Notes: generated by a model from the sequence alone, not told the origin. Shown: positions 16,815-25,424, counted from the first letter of the stretch. The stretch: 64,000 nucleotides of DNA from Levilactobacillus zymae (GCF_032190635.1 NZ_JAVLAS010000002.1:1-64000); one strand, 5' to 3'. Translations and numbers: made by a program.

Positions 16815-17273
16815 ATGACAGTTTTAATGCCGTTTGAGGTTAGTCAATTATTGGCAACACTTGATCAAAAGGCGATTGGTGGGTTTGTCCATGCGGCAGT
16901 GACCTCAGCTGATATTACCGGGGAACGTGAAGCGCACCCGAGTGTTGAGCTGGCGAATGTTATTGGAATTAGTGAATTACATGTTCCGGGTAGTCCAGAA
17001 GCCAAGGCACTGGTTTTGATGTTTGGCAAAGAACAAGCACTGAGCGTCAGAGAGTTTAAAAAGATTTTAGCTAAATATCAAGGCTCACATTTAACGGTGG
17101 GTTATGTGGTCAAAGACCCAGAAGACAACCTGAATCTTCGTTTGGTGCCGGTGTTTGGTATCACACCGGGAGTAAGTTCAGATGGGTGTGAGGCAGTGTA
17201 TCTATCCAGTATGATGGCGTCCAAAATTTCATTTTTAGGTAGCAATGGTAAGCCAGCTCAATATTACAAGTAA
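16815..17273 (+). CDS. Hypothetical protein, 152 aa
   Basis: Soluble, mixed alpha/beta protein starting MTVLMPFEVSQLLATLDQ. The start is fixed by AAAGGAGGA at 16800-16808, seven bases upstream; a longer in-frame start at 16776 has no good site. Internal segments VGYVVKDPEDNLNLRLVPVF and AVYLSSMMASKISFLG look like beta strands. It is the first gene after GTGCG site 3 and 21 bases before the sortase gene. No family recognised. Confidence 0.55.
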   Translation: MTVLMPFEVSQLLATLDQKAIGGFVHAAVTSADITGEREAHPSVELANVIGISELHVPGSPEAKALVLMFGKEQALSVREFKKILAKYQGSHLTVGYVVKDPEDNLNLRLVPVFGITPGVSSDGCEAVYLSSMMASKISFLGSNGKPAQYYK

Positions 17274-17294
17274 ACGAGCGGAGGTCATGAATAT

Positions 17295-18116
17295 ATGGAA
17301 CCTTCACGACGAAATTTTAGGGATAAAGGTAAAGGTAAATTCGTTGTTTGGAAACGAATACTGAGGATCTTTTTTGTGGTTCTAATCCTAACGGTCGCTG
17401 GTGGTGTTTGTTTTTGGTTACTTGATCCGAATGCTTTGGGTAATTATGTTGCTCAGTCTCGAGTGACTCAAGGCAACCGTATGCGAGTTGGTCAGGTTAA
17501 ACATGGAAAGCATGGCAGTAAGGGTTATGTTTACGGCACTAATTCGCGAGCTTCAGGTGATATTTCACAACAACAATTAGCTAGGGACGCCCGCGCCGGC
17601 TACCCCCTTAAAAAGCTGGGTGAAATTGCCATACCGGCTCAATCCGGTATGCGGGTGGGTGTGCACGTCTCTATTTTTCAAGGAACCAGTGTTACCGCTC
17701 TTGCGTATGGGGCTGGAACAGCGATTGTCAATGAAAAAATGGGACAAGGAAATTATGCTTTGTCGGCTCACAATATGGCGAATAACTCAACGTACTTCTC
17801 ACCGTTACAAAACGAGTTAAGTGCGAACCAACGGCCGTATATCTTTGTAACCGATCATAAGCGGATTTATGAGTATCGGGTGTTTAGTCAGAACAACCAG
17901 CCCAAAGGCAAGTTTATTGTGCCATTGACTGATACGGCGGTTTTAGACCAACCGGCCAATGATCACCCACAAATTACATTGACCACTTGTTACGAGATTC
18001 CACCTGACTATGCCAATGCGCAGAATCGAGTCATCGTAAAGGGTGGTTTGGTGCGGAGTGTGAGTTGGCACGAGGCGCCTTCAAGCCAGAAGAAGCTATT
18101 CTTTAATCGCCAATAA
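17295..18116 (+). CDS. Sortase (class A-like)
   Basis: 273 residues. A basic N-terminus and one membrane segment at about 25-46 (FFVVLILTVAGGVCFWLL) anchor it, followed by an external sortase barrel. The catalytic triad is visible: His159 in ALSAHNM, Cys232 in TLTTCYEI and Arg245 in NRVIVKG. It would cleave an LPxTG-like motif and link the protein to peptidoglycan. The next gene ends in LAKTG plus a membrane segment and basic tail, an obvious cognate substrate only 20 bases downstream, so this is a dedicated sortase-substrate pair within the transfer region. Confidence 0.85.
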   Translation: MEPSRRNFRDKGKGKFVVWKRILRIFFVVLILTVAGGVCFWLLDPNALGNYVAQSRVTQGNRMRVGQVKHGKHGSKGYVYGTNSRASGDISQQQLARDARAGYPLKKLGEIAIPAQSGMRVGVHVSIFQGTSVTALAYGAGTAIVNEKMGQGNYALSAHNMANNSTYFSPLQNELSANQRPYIFVTDHKRIYEYRVFSQNNQPKGKFIVPLTDTAVLDQPANDHPQITLTTCYEIPPDYANAQNRVIVKGGLVRSVSWHEAPSSQKKLFFNRQ

Positions 18117-18136
18117 TGAATCGAAAGGTGAAATTT

Positions 18137-19084
18137 ATGAAAAATCAATTTAAGAAAAGAAATAAGCAACTATTAACGGCGGCAACCTTAATGTTGTTGA
18201 CGGTCCCGTGTGTCGCCCCGACTGTTGCCCACGCCGCTTCAACAGATACCTCTAGTAGTGTTTCGTCTTCGAACGCGTCTAATGAGAGTTCCAGTACCTC
18301 TACTTCTAGCAATAGTACGAGTAGTGATAGCACTGATTCATCGAGTAAAGATGGTTCATCGAGCATTGCCTCAGATGCTACGTCTAGTACAACAACGGCC
18401 ACTTATGGACAAACAAAAGAGGTCAAGGTTGGGGACACAGTGGTTTGGCATTCGATCTTTACACCAGGGAACACGACTAGTACGGATAATATGAAAGATC
18501 TAACCTTCACAGACCCGTTAAACGCGAGTTTAACGTATGTTAGTGCCAAGGTTTATCAGGTTAAGGAACTCAATGGTGACAACAATCCCACGAAATTTGG
18601 GGCAGACATTACTGACAAAGGGACGCTTAATTTTGATAAGGCGACGAATACCGTTAACTGGACACCTAAAACGCCAAGTGATTTCTTTTATAGCGCGTCA
18701 AATGACAACTCAACGATCGACCTCATGGTCACTACTAAGGTTAAGGAAGGGACCAAGAATGGGAGTACGATTCCCAACACAGCGGGTATGACGCTTGGTG
18801 GTAAACACTATCAAACTGAGACGCCTAAGGTATCGGTAACGGCTCACCCAGATAAACCAGTGACGCCTAAACCGACCAAAAAGGACCCATCTACGCCAAG
18901 TAATGCCCCAACGGCTAAAAAAGTCACAGCACCAGATAAGACGATTGCGTCAGGTAATCTAGCCAAAACTGGGGTTAGATTAGCGCAGTCACACCCGATT
19001 ATTGCCGGGCTAATTATTGCCAGTGTTATGGGTGGACTTGGAACCTGGGGGTATAAAGCATGGAAGAAACGATCAATTCACTAG
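18137..19084 (+). CDS. Sortase-anchored Ser-rich surface protein
   Basis: 315 residues. Signal peptide at residues 1-36 ending near AHAAS, a Ser/Thr/Asp linker (about 37-90), then a beta-rich domain (KEVKVGDTVVWH, LTFTDPLNASLTYVSAKVY, ATNTVNWTPKTPSDF) resembling the isopeptide-forming D2-type domains of Gram-positive pilins and adhesins. A Pro/Thr/Lys wall-spanning stretch precedes a sorting signal: LAKTG at 275-279, a membrane segment (PIIAGLIIASVMGGLGTWG) and the tail KKRSIH. LAKTG replaces the usual LPxTG proline with alanine. ATG 18137 is chosen over 18116 because GAAAGGTG precedes it. It lies directly after the sortase; likely an aggregation or mating adhesin. Confidence 0.75.
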   Translation: MKNQFKKRNKQLLTAATLMLLTVPCVAPTVAHAASTDTSSSVSSSNASNESSSTSTSSNSTSSDSTDSSSKDGSSSIASDATSSTTTATYGQTKEVKVGDTVVWHSIFTPGNTTSTDNMKDLTFTDPLNASLTYVSAKVYQVKELNGDNNPTKFGADITDKGTLNFDKATNTVNWTPKTPSDFFYSASNDNSTIDLMVTTKVKEGTKNGSTIPNTAGMTLGGKHYQTETPKVSVTAHPDKPVTPKPTKKDPSTPSNAPTAKKVTAPDKTIASGNLAKTGVRLAQSHPIIAGLIIASVMGGLGTWGYKAWKKRSIH

Positions 19085-19132
19085 TCTTCGTTAATATTAG
19101 TCAGTCGTCAAAATGATTGGAGCGAATAGTTT

Positions 19133-21457
19133 ATGAGAAGCAAAGTACGTAATTTATGTAAAACAGCCTTTATTTTAACGGCAATTCTGGGTTCGGCCTC
19201 GGTAACAATGGGATTAAATACGAATCAAGTCAAGGCTGATAGTAAAACGCCGTCTAAGATTGATTCAAAGACGCCGTTTCCCGATGGCACAAAACAAGGG
19301 CTATTGTTGTCACCTGATACAGACGATACACCAGTATCAGTACAGTATACGGGAGATACTGGCAAAAATGTGACCCTAAAAACCATTAAAGCTGGTACCG
19401 GGACGTATGCGTCATTCAATCAGAAATACGGTTCACAATTGGCTTCATTTTCAATGGCTACTGGAGATAGTGAGCTAAGTGGGATTAGTCTTACCGCGCA
19501 ATATGGCGTGGTTGGTGAAACGACTAGTGGTGATCCAGTTACTGCTAAAGTTGAAATTTCTAATATGAAGCGGGCAGTATCTTGGCAACAAGGAAATATC
19601 AATACGACAGTGTATGCTCCAGGTGTTGAATTTTCCAATAACCTATATAGCGGTTTTGACTCTAAAGGGATTCAGTCCATGGATTTTAAGATTACCTTTA
19701 CCGATCAAAAAACTAATAAGGATCTTGAATTCAATAAAGATGCCTATCTTAGTTGGAATTCTTTAAACCCAAATGCAACTAATCAGTATGGAAATGGCCA
19801 TGCGGTTGAATCGGTGGCTTATCTAAACAATGATGGAAATAATGATAGCTACATTACTAAGGACTCGGTGATCGAACAGTATAAATCACCAGTTGATTCC
19901 AGCCTGACGTTAACTGGTGGTGTTGCAACACCTAATCAAAGTTATGATGCAGCGGCTGCTGAAGACGCACTTGGCGCACCGAGATTTAATAAACATTCGG
20001 TCTCGTATCCTTTGACGGGAACGACACAAGATTTTAGTGTCAATTCCTTCAATCCATCGTTGTTTAATGCTTCGCCAGTTTTATCGAAATCTAATGGTCA
20101 AGATTACTGGTTTGCGCCGTCAACAGCCACGGTCTTCACACCAACGCCAGACAAGCCAACCAAGAAGGTTGTCGATCCAGATACTAAGGCAGATATGGAT
20201 AAACAACAAGTCAAAGACGGGCAAAAGTTACAGTATCAAGTTTCCCAAAAAGTCAATTACTTGGGAAAAGATACCTTGGAACGCTATACTTCAATGGACT
20301 GGAAAGACAAGTTGCCCGCCCAGTTTACGTATAAGTCAGCTTATCTGGTTGATGCGAAGGGTAATAAAGTAACGGCTGATACGTTCAAAGCTGATAGTAA
20401 GTCAGATAGTAATTCAAGTAGCACAAGCAATGCATCAAGCAGCAACTCGAACTCAAGCAGCAGTTCAAGTAGCAACTCAAGCTCAAGTAGCAGTTCAAAT
20501 AACAATTCCAGTTCTGATAATTCAAAAACTGCTGATTGGGCTGGAACAGCAACTTCTGATAAGGCCACTAACACGGTCGACTATAGTGCTTCATCAGATT
20601 TCTTAAAAGCCATGCCAATGAATGGGGAAACCTATACGCTCGTAATTGATGGAGTGGTTGATTCTGGTGGTAAGACCTCAACTTTGACCAATACGGGAGA
20701 CGTTATTATTGATGGGAACAGCCAAGAGACCAACACCGTTACCAACAATACAGTACCACCTATCGCCAGCAAGCTCTCTAAGACAGTGACCGATACCTCA
20801 GGGAAGACTGGGACGACGGGTAATGTTGAAGCTGGTAAGGATTATGCGTATACTTTGACGGCTGATATTACGGACAAATACACGATCAATAATATTGATA
20901 TTAGTGATCCATTGGCCGCAGTCCAAGAGTACAAAGGAGCGACTGTTACTAGCGATGGTAAAGATGTGACGTCGGACGGGACACTGGCTTTTGATAAGGC
21001 GACGAATACCGTTGATTGGAAGGCAAAGAGTCCTAAAGATTTCAGCGGGAAGGAGCTATCAATGAAGATCACTGTACAGCTTAAAAAAGATGCTGATTTA
21101 AGCAAGTATATTGGTTCAGATGGCAAGATTAGTATTCCTAATGTCGCCACGTTGGACGTTGATGGATCAAAGACACCATCAAATCCAACCTCTGTAACGC
21201 CACCAACAGTCAAACCAACTGCACACAAGTTTGTCCAATTGACCGGTGATACACCAACGGCCGCGGCAGCGTCTGATAACGCGAGTGAGTCAAAGAATAC
21301 AAATTCATCGTCAGATAAAACTAGTGGATCAGATAACAATTCAATTTCAACTTCATCTTCAAAGGACAGCGACGATAGTCAATCGACATCGACAAGTTCA
21401 AACAAGAATGATAGCGCTAGTTCTGATACTTCTAGCTCAACGAAAACGTCTAATTGA
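19133..21457 (+). CDS. Large secreted adhesin-like protein without wall anchor
   Basis: 774 residues. Signal peptide to about residue 35 (ILTAILGSASVTMGLNTNQVKA), a large N-terminal region (40-330) of adhesin type, then two isopeptide-like domains (about 345-500 and 545-690). The domains are split by a long serine run at about 427-463. DNA coding LAFDKATNTVDWKAKSPKDF is nearly identical to part of the preceding surface protein, so the domains share origin. The Ser/Thr tail ends at TGA 21455-21457 with no LPxTG or membrane segment. The same frame continues Ser/Thr-rich codons briefly beyond the stop, so the anchor may have been lost. Confidence 0.65.
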   Translation: MRSKVRNLCKTAFILTAILGSASVTMGLNTNQVKADSKTPSKIDSKTPFPDGTKQGLLLSPDTDDTPVSVQYTGDTGKNVTLKTIKAGTGTYASFNQKYGSQLASFSMATGDSELSGISLTAQYGVVGETTSGDPVTAKVEISNMKRAVSWQQGNINTTVYAPGVEFSNNLYSGFDSKGIQSMDFKITFTDQKTNKDLEFNKDAYLSWNSLNPNATNQYGNGHAVESVAYLNNDGNNDSYITKDSVIEQYKSPVDSSLTLTGGVATPNQSYDAAAAEDALGAPRFNKHSVSYPLTGTTQDFSVNSFNPSLFNASPVLSKSNGQDYWFAPSTATVFTPTPDKPTKKVVDPDTKADMDKQQVKDGQKLQYQVSQKVNYLGKDTLERYTSMDWKDKLPAQFTYKSAYLVDAKGNKVTADTFKADSKSDSNSSSTSNASSSNSNSSSSSSSNSSSSSSSNNNSSSDNSKTADWAGTATSDKATNTVDYSASSDFLKAMPMNGETYTLVIDGVVDSGGKTSTLTNTGDVIIDGNSQETNTVTNNTVPPIASKLSKTVTDTSGKTGTTGNVEAGKDYAYTLTADITDKYTINNIDISDPLAAVQEYKGATVTSDGKDVTSDGTLAFDKATNTVDWKAKSPKDFSGKELSMKITVQLKKDADLSKYIGSDGKISIPNVATLDVDGSKTPSNPTSVTPPTVKPTAHKFVQLTGDTPTAAAASDNASESKNTNSSSDKTSGSDNNSISTSSSKDSDDSQSTSTSSNKNDSASSDTSSSTKTSN

Positions 21458-21513
21458 GACAGTACAAGTACCAAGTAGGCATCACCTAAGCTAACCGAAA
21501 GTCCTCCAGAAAT

Positions 21514-21558
21514 AGAAAATACCCCCATTCATTACGAATGAGGGTATTTTCTATTTTG
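21514..21558. terminator. Bidirectional terminator
   Basis: A 17-bp stem (AGAAAATACCCCCATTC at 21514-21530 and its complement at 21536-21552) lies between convergent genes and has T-rich sequence on both strands, so it should stop the adhesin operon (+) and the secreted protein gene (-). Confidence 0.8.
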
Positions 21559-21563
21559 ATGTT

Positions 21564-22691
21564 TTATAAACCGTTAGTTGATAATAATTCGTCGCCACGA
21601 TTGGTTAAGAGGTAGCCTTGCCCATTTTTAGAGAAAGCTAAGCCTTCAAATTCGCGTTTGCTTGAAAATACTGAGGAATGAACATTACCAGGTTTTAATT
21701 TACCTGAAACGAGTTTCGAGACAGAAACTGATGAAATAGAGTCATCACTGATGAAGTAGAGCCGATTGTTGGCAGCATTATAGCCAATCGATTGATTCTT
21801 TTCACCAGGACGTTGACACAGCCCTTGATAGAGTAAACGAAAGTGGACTTTTTTAGGTGCGATGGTTCCTTGATAGATCTTCATAGCCCGAGATCCACCA
21901 ACGTAAGAGCTAAAGTAAGCCTTGCCTTGCTTATCAAAGGTAAGATTATTACCCACGGTCACCTTGATTCCCCGAAGAGTCACGAGTCGGAAATTAATTT
22001 TATTGATGGGTTTCAAACTTTTAGTTGAAACTTGTTCAGCAGTGCCGTAAGCACCAGCGCGCCCGGTAGTCTTCGTGAACCACAGCTGTCCGTTTTTGGG
22101 ATTTAAGGCTAGTGATTGAATATGTCCGGTATTGAATTCAGGGCCAACCTTCATACTCTTCAAAACTGCTAAATACTGACCGTTGTTTTTAATGCCTTTA
22201 GAGTGTGCGTAATCTGCTTGCCGAATCAAAGCCATATTTGATGTTGAGGCCCTATAAACGTTGCGCAGCTTGGCTAAGTTATAGTAGGTGACCCAACCAA
22301 TACTAGAAGCTTCATTAGTTACATAAGCAACATAAGCACCATTGCCATTTGGGGTGATCGCAACACTTTGCGGATTGCCAAAGTCACCAGATTGATTCAG
22401 TGTGACGGGCAAATAAAACGCGGTATTTAAACTGGCTTTGGTGTTACCAGCCTTTGAAACATAATGATTGGCACTCGTTTCAAAGGTATGGGTTGCGGCA
22501 TAATTAGGCGATGCAACATAGCTAGACCGTGCAACGTAATTATTGGCATTCTTGACGGTATGGAATTTTGCCGCCCAGTAATTAGATAATCCAGACCCTT
22601 TTTGGGTGTAAGTAGAAGCTGAGGCAGTTGTTAAGCCCATACCAGCAACGACAGATAAAGATGCGATTAAAACTGATAACTTATTTTTCAT
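21564..22691 (-). CDS. Secreted beta-propeller-like protein
   Basis: 375 residues from ATG 22691-22689, which has a strong GGAGGAG site. Signal peptide at residues 1-27 (LSVLIASLSVVAGMGLTTASA), then a Tyr/Asn/Ala-rich part and repeated blade-like units: VAITPNGNGAYVAYVT, SLALNPKNGQLWFTK, NLTFDKQGKAYFSSY, GLAFSKNGQGYLLTN. These suggest an extracellular beta-propeller, probably a cell-surface or matrix protein; substrate unknown. The same frame is open upstream to a GTG at 22892 and includes an HTH segment, so a 442-residue fusion is possible. I prefer separate initiation because the signal peptide would otherwise be internal. Transcribed against the transfer operons. Confidence 0.65.
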   Translation of the reverse strand: MKNKLSVLIASLSVVAGMGLTTASASTYTQKGSGLSNYWAAKFHTVKNANNYVARSSYVASPNYAATHTFETSANHYVSKAGNTKASLNTAFYLPVTLNQSGDFGNPQSVAITPNGNGAYVAYVTNEASSIGWVTYYNLAKLRNVYRASTSNMALIRQADYAHSKGIKNNGQYLAVLKSMKVGPEFNTGHIQSLALNPKNGQLWFTKTTGRAGAYGTAEQVSTKSLKPINKINFRLVTLRGIKVTVGNNLTFDKQGKAYFSSYVGGSRAMKIYQGTIAPKKVHFRLLYQGLCQRPGEKNQSIGYNAANNRLYFISDDSISSVSVSKLVSGKLKPGNVHSSVFSSKREFEGLAFSKNGQGYLLTNRGDELLSTNGL

Positions 22692-22892
22692 GAATTTCTC
22701 CTCCCAAATTATTGCAATTTTTTCCCAATAGTTCGCTAATTTCTCAGCAGTTCCAAGGGTGATATTAAGCAACTTACGATCGCCACTTCTTAGTCCCAAA
22801 ATGGTGGATACACTGATACCAGTATCCTTCGCGATCCGATAGGCTGAAACGTGACTATATAATAAGGCTTGAACTTTTTCGCTTGTTTTCAC
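22692..22892 (-). pseudogene. Small HTH regulator fused in frame to the secreted protein
   Basis: From GTG 22892 (after GGAGG) the frame reads VQALLYSHVSAYRIAKDTG then STILGLRSGDRKLL and TLGTAEKLANYW, typical of the roughly 60-residue Cro/XRE-like regulators of lactobacilli. Instead of stopping, it continues IAIIWEEKF into the secreted protein's Met. A run of six A (minus strand; T on plus at 22718-22723) lies at the join. One more A would put a TAA just inside the next gene, giving two normal overlapping genes. So this is either a recent 1-bp deletion or a true fusion. Confidence 0.5.
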
Positions 22893-22904
22893 TCACTAGC
22901 CTCC

Positions 22905-22941
22905 AAACTTATATCTCATTTGAGATATAAATTGCAAGCAT
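22905..22941 (-). promoter_or_regulatory. Promoter with palindromic operator
   Basis: Read on minus: TTGCAA, 18 bases, TATAAG. A perfect palindrome TATATCTCA-TT-TGAGATATA (22910-22929) occupies the spacer and -10. This is a textbook repressor position and the HTH segment just downstream is the natural candidate for autoregulation. Confidence 0.6.
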
Positions 22942-23089
22942 TAATGATGCGCTTTTCAAATTATTTTCGGTGATTTGATAGGCTTAGAGGGTAGTTGGGA
23001 GTGACTATCATGCAAATGGAAAAAATGGGCAAAAAGAAAGTTCATCTCGAAGTGTTCATGGTTCAGCGCCAGAAGGAATCGTTTCTGGA

Positions 23090-23365
23090 TTGATTCTATT
23101 GTATCTATCAGTTGTTGTCGTTTTACCAGTGGTTTTATTGCTCTTTACCAAGACTGGAAATTTGTACCTTTTAGGTAATCAGGAACATTACATTTACTTT
23201 TTCAGTATTTGTAATCTTCTATTTGGTGAAATAGCCGTCAGTGCTTTTGGTATTTGGGGAGCGATGCGTCCGCAAAATGCACAGCAGCATAAACGTTCTT
23301 GGATTTTAACGTTGTTGCTTGGCATCTTGTGGTTATCGGTAGGTGTTTTTGGACTCATGAGTTAG
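23090..23365 (+). CDS. Small membrane protein, start uncertain
   Basis: From TTG 23090 the frame encodes 91 residues with about three hydrophobic segments (LYLSVVVVLPVVLLLF, ICNLLFGEIAVSAFGIWGA, WILTLLLGILWLSVGVFGL). The frame is open for 30 further codons upstream and reads like a natural hydrophilic N-terminus (SDYHANGKNGQK), but there is no ATG, GTG or TTG there. So the true start may have been lost or the TTG is used. It ends five bases before GTGCG site 4. Function unknown. Confidence 0.45.
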   Translation: MILLYLSVVVVLPVVLLLFTKTGNLYLLGNQEHYIYFFSICNLLFGEIAVSAFGIWGAMRPQNAQQHKRSWILTLLLGILWLSVGVFGLMS

Positions 23366-23370
23366 ACCGG

Positions 23371-23408
23371 GTGCGCTTTCTCTTTAGTTTTTGAAATTTC
23401 ATTACGAT
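23371..23408 (+). promoter_or_regulatory. GTGCG-box promoter, site 4
   Basis: GTGCGCTTT at 23371-23379, 23 bases, then TACGAT at 23403-23408, in front of the pilin-like gene. Confidence 0.6.
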
Positions 23409-23442
23409 TATAAGTATCAATTAAGGAAGGAGGAAAGTTGTC

Positions 23443-23778
23443 ATGAATATTTTAGATATGGCTATCTATACCCATTTCCCAAAACTAGCGACCGCAATGA
23501 TTTCTAATCCGGTTATGTTGGCTTCGGTGGGTAATGAGAAGGCCGTCAAGGGAACTACTAGTGTGATCAATAAGGTTGGTTCTGCTTTACAAATCATTGG
23601 TTATGCCGGTGGTGTGGTCGCAATTATCGCTTGTGCCTTGGTTATGATGCTTGTTGGGCAGAGTAAGCGGGAGTCCATCAAGGGTCACTTGGCGATTATC
23701 ATGGGGTGTATCGTGTTGATTTTTGCCGCGGGGGCTTTGGGATCATTTCTCAAGGGTTACTCCAAGTCTAGTTTTTAA
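23443..23778 (+). CDS. VirB2/TrbC-like T4SS pilin-type protein
   Basis: 111 residues: an N-terminal leader-like part (1-40), then two membrane segments at about 45-72 (ALQIIGYAGGVVAIIACALVMML) and 82-103 (GHLAIIMGCIVLIFAAGALGSFL) joined by a short basic loop. This is the shape of VirB2/TrbC-class subunits. It follows a GGAAGGAGG site and GTGCG site 4, and heads the T4SS region. Gram-positive systems use such proteins as channel or short-pilus components; the assignment is by size and topology. Confidence 0.6.
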   Translation: MNILDMAIYTHFPKLATAMISNPVMLASVGNEKAVKGTTSVINKVGSALQIIGYAGGVVAIIACALVMMLVGQSKRESIKGHLAIIMGCIVLIFAAGALGSFLKGYSKSSF

Positions 23779-23790
23779 GCGGATCAAAAA

Positions 23791-23820
23791 GGTCGGTGCC
23801 TGTGAGCGCCGACCTTTTTT
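23791..23820 (+). terminator. Rho-independent terminator split by IS insertion site
   Basis: Stem GGTCGGTGC/GCGCCGACC with CTGTGA loop, then six T. The ISL3 element inserted exactly at the end of the T-run; duplication of CCTTTTTT left a working terminator. Confidence 0.8.
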
Positions 23821-25294
23821 GGCTCTATACTTTTTCCTGTTGATGAACTACCAATGTGGTAATCTATTAACAGGATTTTTTTGAAAAAAAAAGAGGCCCA
23901 CAGGTCCCCACACACAAAAAAATCCACCCACTACAGCATCATCAAAGGATGTGAGAAACCATGAACCCTATAGATAATAATATAAAATTTTCACTCAGTA
24001 TTAAAGACCCAAATGTTATTTTTTTCAGTTATAAGCATCAATTCATAAAATCAAAACCTGCTAAAGTCTATGTTGCCAATGTAAAAGCCACTTATACAAG
24101 GTGTCCTCAATGTGGTTTTGAAAACTTTAGTCATAACGGACACTATGTGTCACGCGTTTCATATCCGTCGGCCAACGCTAGTGAGCCCGTCTATCTTGAA
24201 CTTCATAAAGAACGATTAATCTGTAAAAATTGTGGAAACTCGGTAATGGCAACAACAGACCTCGTCAATAAGTATTGTAATATTTCCAAAGCTACCAGAC
24301 AAAAAATATTCATGCATCTTCAGGATGATCGTACTCAGACTAGTATTGCTTTAGATAATAGTGTTTCTCCCAGTACCGTTTGTCGCTATTTAGACAACTA
24401 TGATGATCTATTTCGGAGAAATTATCATTCTTTACCTGAGCACTTATCTATGGATGAATTTCGTGGTGTTGGCGGCGATTTCCACTTTCTTTGTATTAAC
24501 GGTGATGGTGATCATGAAATTCAACAGATCCTACCGGATCGCTTTAAACAAACTATTATTGATTACTTTAATAAGTTTGACAGCACCGCTAGAAAGCAAG
24601 TAAAGACAGTTTCTCTGGACCTTAATAGTTACTATCAAGATATCGCCAGATTGGTATTTCCAAATGCCAAAATAATTGTCGATCGTTTTCATATTGTTGC
24701 GATGATGACTAGATCTTTTAACCAAAGTCGCGTTCAAATTATGAAAGAATACAAGAAACAATCCAAGGAATATCGGATGCTTAAATTCTCCTGGAAACTT
24801 TATTTAAAACACTTCGATGAGCTTGAGATTAAAAAAACATTTTTCGATCGACACCTTAGGAAACAAGTAACTCAACTCGAAAGAGTTCAGTTAGGTCTAG
24901 ATGTTGATGAAAGACTGTTAAATACTTATAACGCCATGCAAGGCATTATGATATGTCTTAAAAATCACGACAAAGATGGTCTTGTTCAATATTTATATAA
25001 CAACGATAAGCTTAGCTCGCAAATGAAAGATGTTTTAACCACATTTAAAAAGAATCTTGAAATAGTCCTCAATGCCAGTGAATCAAAGTATTCTAATGGT
25101 CCAATTGAAGGGATCAATAGAATGATTAAGCAAATTCAAAGAACTGCCTTCGGTTTCCGAAATTATCACCACTTAGTTTCAAGAGTTAAATTACAACAAA
25201 TGAGAACCAAACCAAACAAAAAGACACTGTTAGAAGTTGCATAACTTCTAACAGTGTCCCAAATTCATCTATCAACAGGATTTGACAAAGAGCC
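23821..25294 (+). mobile_element. ISL3-family insertion sequence, complete
   Basis: 1474 bp. Terminal inverted repeats share GGCTCT at the tips and TCCTGTTGAT further in (left from 23821; right ends at 25294, read on minus). It is flanked by a perfect 8-bp direct repeat CCTTTTTT (23813-23820 and 25295-25302), the length expected for ISL3. It carries one intact transposase gene, so it may be recent and active. Confidence 0.9.
23961..25244 (+). CDS. ISL3-family transposase
   Basis: 427 residues, full length for the family. The N-terminal zinc finger (CPQCGFENFSHNG, then CKNCGN) is followed by an HTH (TSIALDNSVSPSTVCRYL) and the DDE core: SMDEFRGV, VSLDLNSYY with IVDRFHIV, and NGPIEGINRMIKQIQRTAFGFRNY near the C-terminus. 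It catalyses cut-and-paste movement of the surrounding element. No frameshift is seen. Confidence 0.92.
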   Translation: MNPIDNNIKFSLSIKDPNVIFFSYKHQFIKSKPAKVYVANVKATYTRCPQCGFENFSHNGHYVSRVSYPSANASEPVYLELHKERLICKNCGNSVMATTDLVNKYCNISKATRQKIFMHLQDDRTQTSIALDNSVSPSTVCRYLDNYDDLFRRNYHSLPEHLSMDEFRGVGGDFHFLCINGDGDHEIQQILPDRFKQTIIDYFNKFDSTARKQVKTVSLDLNSYYQDIARLVFPNAKIIVDRFHIVAMMTRSFNQSRVQIMKEYKKQSKEYRMLKFSWKLYLKHFDELEIKKTFFDRHLRKQVTQLERVQLGLDVDERLLNTYNAMQGIMICLKNHDKDGLVQYLYNNDKLSSQMKDVLTTFKKNLEIVLNASESKYSNGPIEGINRMIKQIQRTAFGFRNYHHLVSRVKLQQMRTKPNKKTLLEVA

Positions 25295-25424
25295 CCTTTT
25301 TTTGATCATGTTGGGGTATGTTAAACTAATCGGGCAAGAAGTTTTATGGGCGGTGGCCGTCTTTTCCCTTGCGAGGTGAGGTCTATGGGAACATGGAACA
25401 CTCTTCAGAAAGGTTTCACGGTCA

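Noticed and set aside
20341..20574. Leu/Glu-rich minus-strand ORF
   Set aside because: It is the reverse reading of the serine run in the adhesin; low-complexity artefact.
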